DNA of 64,000 nt, from assembly GCA_024734555.1 (NCBI GenBank), contig JANPWX010000449.1, forward strand, positions 5,751,764-5,815,763, written 5' to 3'. Under the pieces are notes generated by a model. That model was not told the origin of the DNA, made no database searches, and saw only the letters and a list, made by a program, of their open reading frames with translations. Source of the stretch: Trochalopteron elliotii (Eukaryota > Chordata > Aves > Passeriformes > Leiothrichidae). A program made the position numbers and the translations under genes. Below, piece after piece: positions 37,601 through 50,377 of the stretch (its first letter is position 1; each line of letters opens with the position of its first letter).

Positions 37601-39440
37601 AGTACATGCAACCTATTAAGACAGGCTTGAGTAAAGGTACAAAGAGCCAGGCATGACTAAACAATAAGGAAGAGATGTCATCAGAAGCGAGAAGCCAGCC
37701 TTTAAAACACTGTAGTCATATCCAAATGAGGAAAATAGAAAAATTCATAAATCCTGGCTGATAACATATTAAAAAAACAGAAGAAAAAAAAAAGAAAAAA
37801 AATAGCAGGGAGGAACAACTTGCTAAATATCTCTAACCTAGGACTAAACTCTTCTTCAGCACACCGAGAAGCTCATCAGAGAGTCTGTAAGGCTGATCAG
37901 CAACTGCTATATAAAAGAAACACTATGGAAAACTCAGTATGACTCCTAAAAACAAAAGTCCTACTTGACACTGCTCCTTTTGAAGGATGGCAGCAAATAT
38001 TTGGACAAAGCCATGTTGATGTAATCTGCTTGTTCTTTTGAAGATACTTCATAGTACCATCATCAACAGCTTCCAAGGAAACTTAGTAGTTATGAGATTA
38101 AATAAAAAGTCATTTTATGGGTCAATAACAGTTTATAACTTGGGAAATAGAGTGTAAGAGGATAGGTTACTTATTATAGTGGATGGTCAGTGGTAACAAC
38201 TGGTCACAACCACTGGTAACCACTGATTTTCCCAGAGCTCTGTGCACACTCCTAGGTGACCTGGAAAAGAAATAAGCAGTGAGGTGAGCAAGTTTGCTGG
38301 TATGGTGGGAAAGCTTGTGATACCAAGACATTCAGGGTAATAAGGACAAAGGCATACTGTGAAGGACCACAAGAGATTTTGTAAGACAGAATGACTAGGA
38401 AATATGGAAGAAAAAAACCCTGGCTTCACATACAAGCAGCTTTCACCAGTAAGCAATAGACTCTGAGCTGACTACAACCATTTGAATTCAAGGTTCTTTA
38501 TGATATGCATAACTTGTGAAAACATCAGAAAAAGAACCCAAATATTGGAATTTATTAGAAAAGGAAAATCTCCATAGTTTTCTTACAGCTTATATATGAA
38601 TATGGAATTCTGTATGGAACATAGGTTATATTACATATTCTTATACAATATGAACATAGATTTCTGCATATATATTCTGATTATGAATTCATATATATTT
38701 TCCATATAAATGAGGGAATTAGAATATGGAGTTCTATATATTCTAGATTTCTATCTGTTATAGAAACGGTGGAAAGGAATTTGATGTTTCTTCAAGTACA
38801 TGAATGAGGGACCATCATTCTGGATTCCAAACCCATGGCTGTAATCAGGAATATGTGTTTCATGTGGCTGTGGAGAGCTGCTTGTCTTAGATAAGAAGTT
38901 CATGAGGATTGTTGTTTGTTGGAGTGGCTATCCTCAAATAGTTTTTGGATATTTACTACTAGAAGTTGTAACCATAGGAGTCAACAGATCCCCTCTTATA
39001 CCAAACTGTTCTTTGTCAGAGTCTTAAAAATTTTGCAGTTCACCAGCAGCAGCTGAAAGAGGGGTGTCAGAATTGAAGAAGAGTGGTGTCAAGATATGAG
39101 GGCATACAGGCAGATAGATGAGGCTGCTCTGTATGATAGGACAACTTTATAGGATTGGGAGTAGGCCAATTCAAATGACCTGTGCATTTTTGCATCCAAA
39201 CTGTTTCAGGAATTAAATTCAAACTCAAAACTTCTCTAGTTGCATCTTAATTTCTTATCAAGCCAGCTTTCATGTTTATGCTAGATTCAGGTTTATGTGA
39301 ACCAGCACATGAGAAACATAGGCAAGGCATGCAAATTCGAGTAAAATCTCATATGACAGTGAAGACATACTCAAATGTCCCTGTGCTTCCCTCTGCATGT
39401 GCTCTTGCATAAAAGCTAGCCCAACTCTGACTGCTGCATC
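34621..39440. other. Intergenic stretch without recognised genes
   Basis: Upstream flank of EXPH5. I see no splice-supported exon. 37770-37803 is A-rich, and 38570-38765 is an AT-rich zone with imperfectly repeated 'atatggaattctatat' words. Short frames (for example near 36270-36870) have no family resemblance. Confidence 0.6.
38570..38765. repeat. AT-rich low-complexity region with repeated words
   Basis: Recurrent 'atatggaattctgtat', 'gaattcatatatatt' and 'atatggagttctatat' suggest a decayed short tandem array. Confidence 0.5.
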
Positions 39441-39994
39441 TGACCTGGTTTTGACTGGGATAGCTAGATAGCTGAATAGCTAGATAGATAGCTAGATAGA
39501 CAGATAGATAATTTTCTTCTTAGTAGCAGGTATCTTGTTGTGCTTTAGATTTAGTATGATAACACATTGATGTCTTTAGGTTTCTAAGTAGTGTTTCTAC
39601 CAAGTCAAGAACTTTTTAGCTTTTCAGCTTCTCATGCTCTGCCAGCAAGAAGGCTGGAGAGGCACAAGAAGTTGGGAGGAGAGAACCAGGGCAGCTGACC
39701 CCAAAGGCCAAAGGGACATTCAGTACCACATGACATCATGCTCTATATAAATTAGAGCAAAAGCTGGCCAGGGGCTGCCCTTGGGAAATGGCTGGGCATC
39801 ACCTGGCAAGTGGTGCATCACTTGTTTTGTATATTCTAATTCCTATTATTATTGTAACTAACACTTACTATTTACTTCCTCTTCTGTCCCATTAAACTGT
39901 TTTTATCTCAACCCACAAGTTTTGTCACTTTTACTCTTGTGATTCTGTGCCTCTGGGAGTCAGCTTACTTGCTGGATGGGGTTAAAGCAGGACA
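39441..39994 (+). mobile_element. Solo ERVL-type LTR with internal TAGA expansion
   Basis: Same family as the LTRs at 11726 and 12948: it starts near TGACCTGGTTTTGACTGGGATAG and ends near GGGGTTAAAGCAGGACA. It has TATATAA at 39744-39750 and ATTAAA at 39891-39896. A TAGA microsatellite occupies its start (about 39461-39512). No internal region adjoins it. Flanks (GCATC / TCATG) are at best a decayed target duplication. Confidence 0.75.
39461..39512. repeat. (TAGA)n microsatellite within an LTR
   Basis: Imperfect TAGA/TAGC units grown from a 'gggatag' sequence near the LTR start. Confidence 0.85.
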
Positions 39995-40040
39995 TCATGT
40001 CATCTATAGTCCCTGGAACTGCTATAGCTGTGTAGGGTGA

Positions 40041-40373
40041 TGTTGTATTTCTCTGGGCTAAGGTTTTCCCCTCAAGGACCCCCTGAAACTTGAAGCTTAA
40101 AACCTATAGGGCTTGACCCTCCATTTCTTTCCTGACCTGGTAGGCTGAGCCCCAGCTATTCTTCCGGTCAGGACACTAGAAAAGGCCCTGGTCTCCTTTG
40201 TTCTCCCTCTTACCTCTTACCCTCTTACCCTCCCTGGACATCCATCAAGAATAAAGCCTGGAAAAGACATGGGGTAAGAGCCTCTTTTGAATTTTTTGTC
40301 TTGTCCCTGATATATTCCTCCCAAGGACTGAGCTAGCCAAACAGTCCTGGGGGCTGCAGGGGGGAATATTTCA
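40041..40373 (+). mobile_element. Short solo LTR (333 bp) with 6-bp target duplication
   Basis: It starts TGTTGTATTTC and ends GGAATATTTCA, flanked by GGGTGA on both sides (40035-40040 and 40374-40379). AATAAA lies at 40250-40255. A 6-bp duplication and short length fit a class II (ERVK or alpharetrovirus-like) LTR. It lies 46 bases right of another solo LTR. Confidence 0.8.
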
Positions 40374-40419
40374 GGGTGATATGGTTTTTTTTTTTCACAA
40401 AAAAACCACCAAAACCCTA

Positions 40420-41455
40420 ATACAATTTTACAGCAACCAGCATGACTTTACCACAGATACCTGGCTGCCTTCATTGATGACTGCTTTGGGGACGAAAAGC
40501 AAGCAATTGATATTGGCTATCTTGACTTTAGCAAGACTATCCCATGTATGTTTCTATCTTTGTAACCATGTTTGAGAGACATGAACAGGTTGGATTGTCT
40601 ATGAGATTGATGAAACAAATGATTGGACCATCAGGCTCGAAGAGCTCTGGTTAGTAGCTGAAATTCTAACTGGTAGCCAGTTAGGAGTGGTATTCTTCCA
40701 CATTAGATTGTGACCCTGGTGGTATTTAACTTCTTCACTAATGACCTGAATGATGAAATGGAATGCATCCTCATTAGCAGGTGACATTAAATGGTGAGGA
40801 AAAGATGGCATGCTGGAGGGTAGGGCAGTTATTCAGGCTAGAGAATATAACAGGCTAGAGAAATAGCCTGACAGAAATTTCTTGATGTTCAAAAATTAAA
40901 AAACCCCAACCAAATAAAAAAAAAAAAGTCAGTTAAAAAAGGGAAGTAAAGCCTCATCTAAAGCTCTATGACACAATGCCACTGTATAATTTGACAGGCT
41001 AGAACAGAGTCTTTCGGAAAAGGACCTGGGGGTCATGGTGAACAACCCGAACATGAGCCAGTAATGTGCCCTTGCAGCAACAAAGCCTAAATGTATGCTG
41101 GGCTGCATTATTAAGAGTATAGCCAGCAGGCCAGGGAAAGTGACTTCCTTGTCAACTCAAAAGGCTGCATCTGGAATGTTGTGTCCAGTTTTGGATTCCC
41201 AAATACAAGAAACATTAGCATACAGGGACAAGTCCAGTAGAGGAGCATAAAGCTGGCCAAAGGACTGTAGCCTGTGACACATGAGTAGAGATGAGGTAAA
41301 TGGGTTTGTTCAGTCTGAAGAAAACGTTAAGAAAATTTACTTGTGTACAACCTTTTAGTGGATGGTTACAGATCTCCTACAAAGGTCCAGCACAAAAGGA
41401 CAAGTAATAATGGACATAAATTCCATGAAAAAAAATCAAACTCACCATTATAAAA
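40420..41455 (+). mobile_element. CR1 LINE with decayed reverse-transcriptase region
   Basis: 40518-40535 still reads YLDFSK, the conserved CR1 reverse-transcriptase motif, in a frame now broken by stops. Downstream come typical CR1 segments ('ggacctgggggtcatggtgaacaa', 'gtgtccagttttggattccc'). The copy is old. A minus-strand CR1 tail interrupts its 3' end at 41460-41640. Confidence 0.75.
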
Positions 41456-41459
41456 AAAA

Positions 41460-41640
41460 ATTCCTGAATTTATTTGGGTTGAAAGGGACTTTTAAAGATC
41501 ATTTAGTCCACCTCCTCCAGCCATGGGCAGGGACATTATTATTCACTAAATCAAGTTGCTCAAAACCTTACCCTGCCTGACCTTAAACACTTCCAATGAT
41601 GGAATCATGGTTGATCCAACACTATAACAGGTTGTCTAGG
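41460..41640 (-). mobile_element. CR1 3' tail in reverse orientation, nested
   Basis: 'tttgggttgaaagggacttttaaagatcatttag' and 'agccatgggcagggacatt' are the reverse complement of the CR1 3' end. The insertion lies inside the plus-strand CR1. Confidence 0.75.
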
Positions 41641-41765
41641 AAAGTTGCAGATGTGTAAAACTGGGGAAGGCATTGAGCATCTAACATCAGTTAGCCCTGC
41701 TTTGAGAGGGGATTCAACCTGACAAAGTCCCAGAGTCCCTCTAGATTACTTTATGCTTCTGTGAT
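41641..41765 (+). mobile_element. CR1 3' end, continuation of the 40420 copy
   Basis: Resumes the plus-strand CR1 ('gggattcaacctgacaaagtccc', 'agattactttatgcttctgtgatt'). Confidence 0.6.
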
Positions 41766-44700
41766 TCCAAGTGGTTTATAGCATATATGTCACATTTATC
41801 TCCTCAAAACAAAAATTATCAGGGACAGAAAATGCTTCTGTGTACTGACAGCAAGATGTAAATGTAACCCATCGTGAGGAAGTTTGTTTCATCGTATATA
41901 TCCGGTCATCTTTTACTAGAGACTAATAAGCAGATTATCAGAGAGAGTTACTACCAGCAACTGTGATTAGTGTCTTTAGAATTTAATGACTTCCAGCACT
42001 GGGTGAGGAAGAAAGGGAATAGATTTTACAAAAATTATTACTTCAATTTTCATTTAATTAAGAAAATGAAAATAAATGAAACACAATTAAAAAGTCTCAC
42101 AATCTATAATAATGATATCTTTAGTAAAATTGTTTCTGCGCTAAAACCATATCATACTCTGTTTAAACCCTGAAACAAGTACAATTATTAATGCCCCAGA
42201 GAAAACTCTGGCTTTATTTACATGCTTTGTCTTGGAGAACAAGGTACAGCTACTATGATATAGCTAAATCAATATATCTCTGTGAATATGCCAGGGGAAA
42301 ATAATATAAATTTTGACATAAAAATGCCTTTCATTCCAGCAAAGCAGCAGATTGTCTTGAACTTAATTATATCACAGATAATTCTGTGATCTTTTTTAGC
42401 ACTTAACTCCAAGACTGCTTTTATTGCAAGAGAATCATAAGAATAAGAATATCACAAGAATAAAATCCTTCCTTTATTGTGTTTGCATAAATATCCCTAA
42501 TGGTGGAGGGGCAGGAGTAGCCCATTCACATCCTTCTTTTAAATAAGAGTTACTTTTGATGTTGGTCAGCTACAAATACAGCAGATCAGAAGAACAAAGA
42601 GTATTATTTAGTAAAAAATATTTTGCCTTTGCTTTGTGTATAGCAATCAAGTTCCATCTGAAAGATCAGGTAAAATATACATTTGTGCTTCAGTTCCACT
42701 GCCTAGCTTATCCTCATCTACATACATTGATGATGAGTCTAAATACCTTCATCTGCCAAAGAAAGTAATCATTTTACTAAATGTAAACACTTGTGCTGCA
42801 GACAGCTCCCTTTGAATGAATTTGCCTAATTACTTGTATTTTCAATGAAGACCAAATGGTTATTGTACACAATTTATCTCACTCTAAAGTAGACATTTAA
42901 ATAGGTCAGGTGAATCATGCCCTAAAAGAGGCTGTTTCTCTCCATTGAATATAAAGGGAGTCTGGCATGACTAGCTCCAAATTGTAAACATCTAAAGTTG
43001 GGTGAGAGGAATCTCATCCCACCTGTTTGTACACTTAATAAAAGAAGAATACCAATACAGTATAAAATTGAACAAACTGTCCCCAGGCTTTGAAACAAGT
43101 TGTTTTAATCTTGAAGCAATCTGGCTCTTAATTTAGACTTTGATTTAACTCCCACTGAAATCCATAGCTGTATGTTTTAAGGGGAATTTAATGAGTCTTG
43201 TCAATTACTGCTGTTCACTCTTTAATCAAGTATACTTAATTAAATTCAAGGAGAAATGGATACCCAATGCTTAATGAGAAATGATATTCTATAAATACAG
43301 GTTATATTTTGAACAGGATTTTTTTGTAAATTAGTTTTTTCCCCTTTCATCTTATAAATTAAATATGTAAGCAGTATAAATAAATCCTTAGTGATAACTG
43401 TCTTTAATAATTCTAATTGAAGTAACATCAAGAAATACATATGTTTTTCCCTTCCACAAGATTATTAGCTCTTTAATTAATACTTGGAATTTATTAAATG
43501 AAGTCCAGCAGGATGTTATCACTCTGTTTAAGTGACACTGCTGAAACTCCTTTTGCACTGTCACTTTTGCAGAGCTCCTCAGTGCTGACCCCAGGTAACA
43601 ATAGCCTTATTGTACTATTTATAACACAAAGTGCAATGGAGTTGTGGCTGGAAAATCTGATAGAAACTTTCGGGCCCTGCTATCAGACATGGAAATGAAT
43701 GGCTATCCAAATGAAACCACAGAAAATTTACAGTGTAGCCAGGGTGTTGTTCCAGTCCTGGTCTTAATGTGGGGGACTGAGGAAACAGTGGGTGTGCATT
43801 GCATGGCTGGAACTGTGACATGTAACACAGGGGCCTTTTCTGGGAGAGATGAAGCCAGAAGATTTGTGTTCTCTTTTCTCCTTGACGAATTAATGCTAAA
43901 TACCTAACTGGCTTCACAGTTCATTGATTTGATGTGCAAGTGGTACAGAGGCCTTGAAGGAGGAGAAAGAGGGATCTCTGTGAAAGGAGGGAGCTAGCAC
44001 CTGAGTAAGATTTACAAACCCTAGAGTTAAACACTACACATCTATTATCTAATTCAGTTTCTATTTCTACTTGTAAATCTGCTTCAGAGTAACACTCTGT
44101 TTGAGAAGACAGAACATTACCAGGAACTGCATGAGGGAGAGGAGGCAGCCTTGCTTTGGCTCTTTGCTGAGAACTGTGTGTTACAAGTTCCCCAAACAAC
44201 CCTTGTTTGGCAACCCTGATGCAAAGGCAAAAGAGGTCAGCTTGGAAGGATTTTAAACATATTAAAAACTGAAGTAGCAACTCTGCATATTAATAACAGG
44301 ACTAAATTAAAAGAAATTAATCAGTACAGAGGGGCTGAAAGCAAAGGACTCTCTCTCCAGTGCACCTGGCAGTAAATGAAGAGGATTTAAGTACGTGGGG
44401 AAATAGAAGCAACTTCAATACATTTGAAACAATGATGCAAAATTGAATGCTTTTTCTTTTATTTAGCCTACCCCATTCTTGTGGTATGAGATTTTCTGCT
44501 AAACAAGCAGGTCTGCTGTAAACTAGCCTGCTCTTACATTCCTAGCTTTCATCCACACGACATCCTGGCTACCTTTATTGTGGCACCTAGTCCAGCCACT
44601 CATGAATACCTGGTCTGTGTAAGCCTGTAAGGGAGAACTGTGTGCTCTGCAGAGCTCTTTAGTGGGGAGCACTGGAGATGATAGCTTGTAATGTCAGCAG

Positions 44701-45112
44701 GGTAACTTTAGCCTCTTTGGTACTCTCCTTCTGGGTAAATCTGTGCTTGAATTGTTCTAATTGTGTCAACCTGTATTTAAAAACGTTTGGTGCAGACTAA
44801 GTAAAACCCTGGGTCCTGAAGGGATGCAGAATTAAGAAGTTTTTCCTGCTCCAATTGAAGTAACTACACTGGTAGTTTTCTTGCAAATTATCACTTTTTA
44901 ATGGACCATACAGACTTTGTATTTCGTTCTGAAAAGAATGTGAAGTTTCTGTGCATGAAAAAGTGACTGTGCTATGAAATCCATTACTTATTTTTTCATG
45001 AGGAATAATGAAAAACCGAGAAATTGTATCAATACTCCACAGGGAAGGCGTTAGAGGCTACATGTGCGCGCACACACACACACACAAATTATAGTTATAG
45101 TCAAGTATATAG
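41766..45112. other. Intergenic stretch without recognised genes
   Basis: AT-rich unique-looking DNA. A few short frames (for example 43644-43907 plus) show no domain or splice signals. A CA microsatellite lies at 45067-45087. Confidence 0.6.
45067..45087. repeat. (CA)n microsatellite
   Basis: GCGC followed by about nine CA units. Confidence 0.9.
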
Positions 45113-45117
45113 TCAAG

Positions 45118-45627
45118 TGTCGTGGTTTGAAAGCAAAACGAGTGAGAGGCTCCAAGTCAGAAATACAATTTAATTTGAAGAAGAAAAAAGGATAAAATAA
45201 AATAGATGCAATAATACAAAAGAAAACCACTGGCAGAGTCAGAATACAACTTGAGTGGAATGATGGAAGCAGTGATCCTGTAGTAAGGTCTGGTAGCTCT
45301 GATCCTCTGGGAATCCAGTGGGTAAGGTCCCCTGTACTGTCCCAAATCCCAGATTATATCCAGGTGAGAATGCTTGGCTCCTCCCCCAGGGCGGATCATC
45401 TCACAATGGGATAATGAGTCATACAGGGGGTCCTTGATGGCCCATTAAAGAGAGAGAACTCCCAGAGGGAGTTACCTATGAGTCATGCAGCAGGCCATTA
45501 ATAGAAGAAACCTTAAGAGAAGAGGGAGGGGGAACCTGGAAGAACACTGCTTCAACAATTGGTTTCAACAGTTCATGAAGGTGGTGATAGAATACTTTGT
45601 GCATATCTTATACTACAACCCAGGACA
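45118..45627 (-). mobile_element. Solo LTR, minus strand, 5-bp target duplication
   Basis: On the plus strand it begins TGTCGTGGTTTG and ends CAACCCAGGACA (10 of 12 bases inverted). TCAAG flanks it on both sides (45113-45117 and 45628-45632). The minus orientation follows from an ATTAAA-type signal near the left end and the family-typical start TGTCCTGGGTTG. No internal sequence adjoins it. Confidence 0.82.
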
Positions 45628-45829
45628 TCAAGTTATGTTGATATAACTGCAGCATTTTCTGCTGTTTTTTGGTACAGCAACCAGTGATATGCCAGAAAAT
45701 TTATGTAAGTTCTCATTTTCTTGTAACACCATCCATAAATTTTGCCTTATACTGGTCTATTTCATCAGATGAAAGAATCACACACAAGTTTTATAACACT
45801 GTAAAGATAGGATGAGTCTGATTCCTTTA

Positions 45830-46700
45830 ATTACCGGCCCAAAAAAAGCTAGTAAAAGTAATTTCGATGGCACAAGAGATGTCAAAGTAACTTAATCAGT
45901 TTTAACTTGTTTTATTTACAAGTTACAAGATCTACATAGAAACTTCTTTCTTAAGAGCGAAAGAAAAATACAGAACCAAGATGGCACAGCCTTATTAATG
46001 GCTTCCCTTTAAAGGCAAAAGGGTTTATGAGACGTACGCGTTCAGTAAACAATCACATTTATGTACTCATCTGGGTTTGATGGTGGAAGTGTTGCCACAG
46101 GGTCGGCATGGCAACAAACATTACTAAATCAGTGGAATTGCACAATAATGATTTTGTGCCATATATAGAATGGAAATGATATCTGCCCTCGTGGGCTAAT
46201 TCGCAATGACTTGCCTACCCTGCAGGCCCTTGTTTACCCGACCCATTGCAGTACAGAAATCCTTATATAGTGGTGCTTATCTTCTATTGGTCAAGGATTC
46301 TCAGTCGTTCTCTCCTCTTGAGCTGTGGGCTTTGGGAGTCAGTGGGCCTTGAGTCATGATCAGTCTCCCACTACCTGAATTACCTTTCCCCAGCTGAGGA
46401 TGATTCAACACAGTTGCTGGGTTGGCTTTATTAATTTTTTCCTTACCTTGTCTGTTCTGCCAAATTTCCTAGTGGCCCACAGATTCTGCAGTCTTTGTGC
46501 CCTCTATCATTGGTACACTCTTCTTCCTATGCTTTAGGAACCTCCTCCTGGATCTGAGATCACTGAAGCCCTAAACCTTAACAATGAAGTCCTAATGACA
46601 ACTAATTTGTCCTTCTAACACCCAGACATCCCTTAGAGCTTGTTAGCTGCTATCTCTGGATTAAATTTCCTTTCTTGTTTATTAGGCTTAAAATTACACC
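45830..46700 (-). mobile_element. Possible LTR or ERV-derived block, boundaries unknown
   Basis: Read on the minus strand it has CCAAT followed shortly by TATATAAGG (about 46265-46300), and an AATAAA farther on (about 45905-45920). CpG sites (for example in 46035-46050) are unusually intact for the region. No terminal inverted repeat or target duplication was found. Confidence 0.3.
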
Positions 46701-46740
46701 AAGAGCAAACATCAACGAAAATACTTTCTTAAGAAAATTT

Positions 46741-49700
46741 TATATATGCCACATTTTGCAACACTGGGACACCTGACTGCTTGTTTTGGGGATCAGTTGC
46801 TCCCCCAGGAAATAGAAAATGGCACTTACAGCATTGACCACTGTAATCTGGCAAAATGGACTACCTAAGTGCTGTAGCCCATTGAAAAGTGACATGTTGC
46901 ATTACCTGGGTGACACACTATTACTCAACAACAGCAGCAGCAGCTGCCAGCAACTGGACAAATAATTAATGTGGAGGCAGTTAGGAGCTGCCTATCACAC
47001 TTAACTTCTCTCCCCTGTATGGACAGCCTCTGGTAATAGTATCCACATTTTGTGTGATCTTAAAATTCATGATCTTGTTAGGAGCTGGATATACTGTCCA
47101 GGGAATGCGGATGAGAAGATTGGTAAAGTAAAAGCAGACAGTTTCTAAGGAGGAGCTGAGTTCTGCTACCCAGAACGGCAAAAAAATTTCCTCTCCTTAA
47201 TTTCCTTGGCCCTGTGATGCTTGGTAGAAGATGCTCAAAAAGGAGAAAGAAATAATTATTTGCCTTTGCAATTAATTCATCTCATGCATGATTAAGTCAG
47301 AGTACCAGAAATACATTTTCATTCAAACACCTCCTCATTCAAGGTGAGAGGCAAAACCAGTTCTTCCTCCATGTCCTGATGGGGACACGCGTACCTGTTT
47401 TCCATCAGCCCTGATGGCAAAGAACAGATCATTCAGGACAACAAAAAGACTTTGTCAGCCAAGGCAAAAGTAGTTTGTGTGCTGTAGTGGCTGACCTTGA
47501 GCCTAGTCTGTTGCTCACTTCTCCCAAGAGGAATGGGAGAGAGACTTGGAAGTGCAAAAGCTGAAAACTTGGATTGAGATAAAGAGTTTAATAAGACAAG
47601 AAAAGCTATTTGTGGAAGCAAAGTAGAATAAGGAATTAATTCACTACTTCCCATTGGCAGAAGGTGTCCAGCTACTTCATGGGAAGCAGGACCTCACAAC
47701 ACGTAACAGTTATTTGTGATGACAAATGCTTTAACCAAAAACATGTCTCCCATTGATTTCATAGTTGAGCACGATGTTGTATGGCATGGAAAATCCCTTC
47801 AGTCAATCTGGGTCATCTGTCCTTGTTGTGTCCTGTCCCAGCTTCCTGTGTACCTCCAGATTATTTGCTGGTGGGACAGAATAGAAGCATTAAAAAAACC
47901 CAAAAAAACAAAAAAACAACAACAACAAAAAAGGTGTCCCTGGGGCCGTACAAACACTGATCAGCACATCCACACATCCAAAACTCCGGTGCCTTACTAA
48001 CACTGTCTCAGTCCCAAACAGGAAACACAGTAGGCTTTGAAGAAAGTTAACTCCATCCTAGCCAGACCCACTGCAAGGGCTGAACATGTTCTACTGCTAC
48101 AAGAGCTGTTGTGAGAGGAGGGGGGGGCCCTCTGCCAGCAGACATATGTGGAGGAACCTGATATGTCTGGGGATGGTCTTTGACTGTAGACCTACGAATC
48201 AATTAAAAATCCATAACCTGTTGATGTCTGATTGATGCAGCCCATGTTCTCTCCTTGTCTCAAGCAGAGTGAGTTATAAATGTATCTCTGTACCATTTTT
48301 GTTTGCACTCAGAATTCAACGCATCAAGTGCTAGACCTTGATGGACCCAAGCTGTATTCCACTGCTGGGAAAATGCATGGAGGAAGTTGGCAAGGAAGCA
48401 CAGGGCCAAGGGTGTATAAAGAAGCCCAGTCCTGGGCATGGCTCCCCAGGCAGGGCTGGCAGAGGTGTTGTGGCCAGGACCAGGAGTGGCTCCACAGCAG
48501 GGGTGTAAGAGAGGGGTGCGGCCCCGGCATGGCTCCAGAGGTGAGGTAGGCAGGAACACATGAGGTCCAGGGTGGGGTGGAAGAGCAGCATGTGTGCTGG
48601 CAAAACGCCCAGGTCCTGGCTCCATGCCCAGAAAATGACAAAAGAAGGAACCTGGAAAGGACCTAATAAATGACCTTCTTACCTGGCAAATCTAATTATG
48701 GCTCCAGTGTGGGCTGTGGTGATGCCTTTCTGGTGCAAGGTGAGGGTGGAAACAACAGTGAGGGCCGAGGGTGGAACGAAACAGGCTATGAGGAAGGCAA
48801 ATGTGTGGAGAGACTGAGTAAGAGGTTAGGAAGATGCCAACTAAGCGTAGTTTGATGTTAAAGCAAAATTTTAAATTGGAACTTGCAGCATCCAGACCCA
48901 ATAATCACCGGCATCAGTGACCAGGAGGGAGAGTTGGAGAAACTGATGAAAAGGATGAGACAGCTGCAGATATTGCACACACAGAGAGGCAATGCCTAAT
49001 GTGACAAAGCCTACTGGTGTGCGGTTGACCCATCAACATACTTGGAATGACTTTGAACTGGGAAAATACTTTTGACTAGGTCGTTGATTTGTGTCATGAA
49101 GGTAACGTATTGACCTAGTTGTGCAAGGCTTCAGCTCCACTCTAGTGGATGATCAGTGAGAGTGACTCTTAGAATAGGGAGGGGGAATTGATTTGCTTGC
49201 ATGAGAATCACACAGCATAGATGTACGAAAGCAATGAGATTAGAAAGAGTACTGGAGACCTCTGGAACTGTGACCTGAAGGGGAGCCCAAAAGAAAGGGC
49301 AAGTCTTCATCACTGGCTTACAACCCACTTCAGATATTTTACTGGATTTTAAACTCATATTACTTAATGACATATAATTCTCTGTTATTGCTCTCTTAGA
49401 GTGACATATTTCTCATTTAACAAAAAATAGTAAACATCAATCAAATTGTTTTCATGCCTATATTCCACTACAAGAATACACCAGTAAAATCTATACTTGT
49501 AATTCAAACATGGATCAAGAATTTTGAACTCAGACCTATCTGGAAAAAGAGTTTAGGCTTCTGAATGTGGAGGTTATTCTCCTACTGTTGTGTATTATTG
49601 TCGTATTTAAGAAACAGGACTTTGGGTAGATGATTTGCACGACCAGGATATGCAGAGATAAAGCAGGTGTTTTCCTTCCAATGAAAATGATCCAACAAAA

Positions 49701-50373
49701 TAATCCTGAATACTCTCTAACTGCCTGAGTTAAGGGTAGAAGCAGTTTATGTACACTGAGGTATTTGCAGACTGGCTGAGTAGCTTGTTAAATGGAAATC
49801 TACTTAACCATGTGTTTACTGTCAGTAATTTGTTAGTAACTTTATGAAAGAAGATCTTGTTCTGGTGCAAAGTGACTTTCAATTGCAAGCATTGTTAATA
49901 ACAATACCACTGTATTATATTTGTGTGGTGATAACCTAAAATAATCTTCAAAGTACAAGGCAATGGAGCCAATGAGGATTTTTCTTATCTTTTGTCTAGT
50001 CCTCAGTCCCATGAATATTATTGTTTCACATACTCCTCCTAAACTCTGTTCCTGATAAAGAGATAAACCCTGTATTTCCGGTGCAACTGCATATGTTTAC
50101 TGAGTTTCTACATGATTTCAATCTCTTTATTCAGTGTTCTTCAAGTCAAATTGCTAGTAAGTTTTTTTTTCCATAATGTTCATGTATATCCGTAGGAAGA
50201 ATTTGTTTCTCTGTCACCATTACACATAGAAGCCTTTGCAGAATGCTAATGAAGTGAATTTATCTCACTAAATGGGACATCAATGCAGGTATCCATTTAA
50301 ATATCTGTGAATGATGACGTTTCAATAGATAGAGAGCTTCAATATATCAATCTACATAACCTAGTATGCAGCT
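46741..50373. other. Intergenic stretch without recognised genes
   Basis: Contains an A-rich run (47891-47932), a GC-rich minisatellite-like block (48400-48600) and otherwise unique-looking sequence. No exon is supported. Confidence 0.6.
48400..48600. repeat. GC-rich minisatellite-like block
   Basis: Two or three diverged units of roughly 60-70 bases share 'gggtgta...gaag/gagg...c.tgggcatggctcc..aggc.ggg'. Frames are open on both strands because stops are rare here. Confidence 0.4.
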
Positions 50374-50377
50374 GTAC

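Noticed and set aside
48260..48641. Overlapping frames of 89-121 codons on both strands
   Set aside because: They lie in a GC-rich minisatellite-like block and are open on both strands, with no family resemblance.
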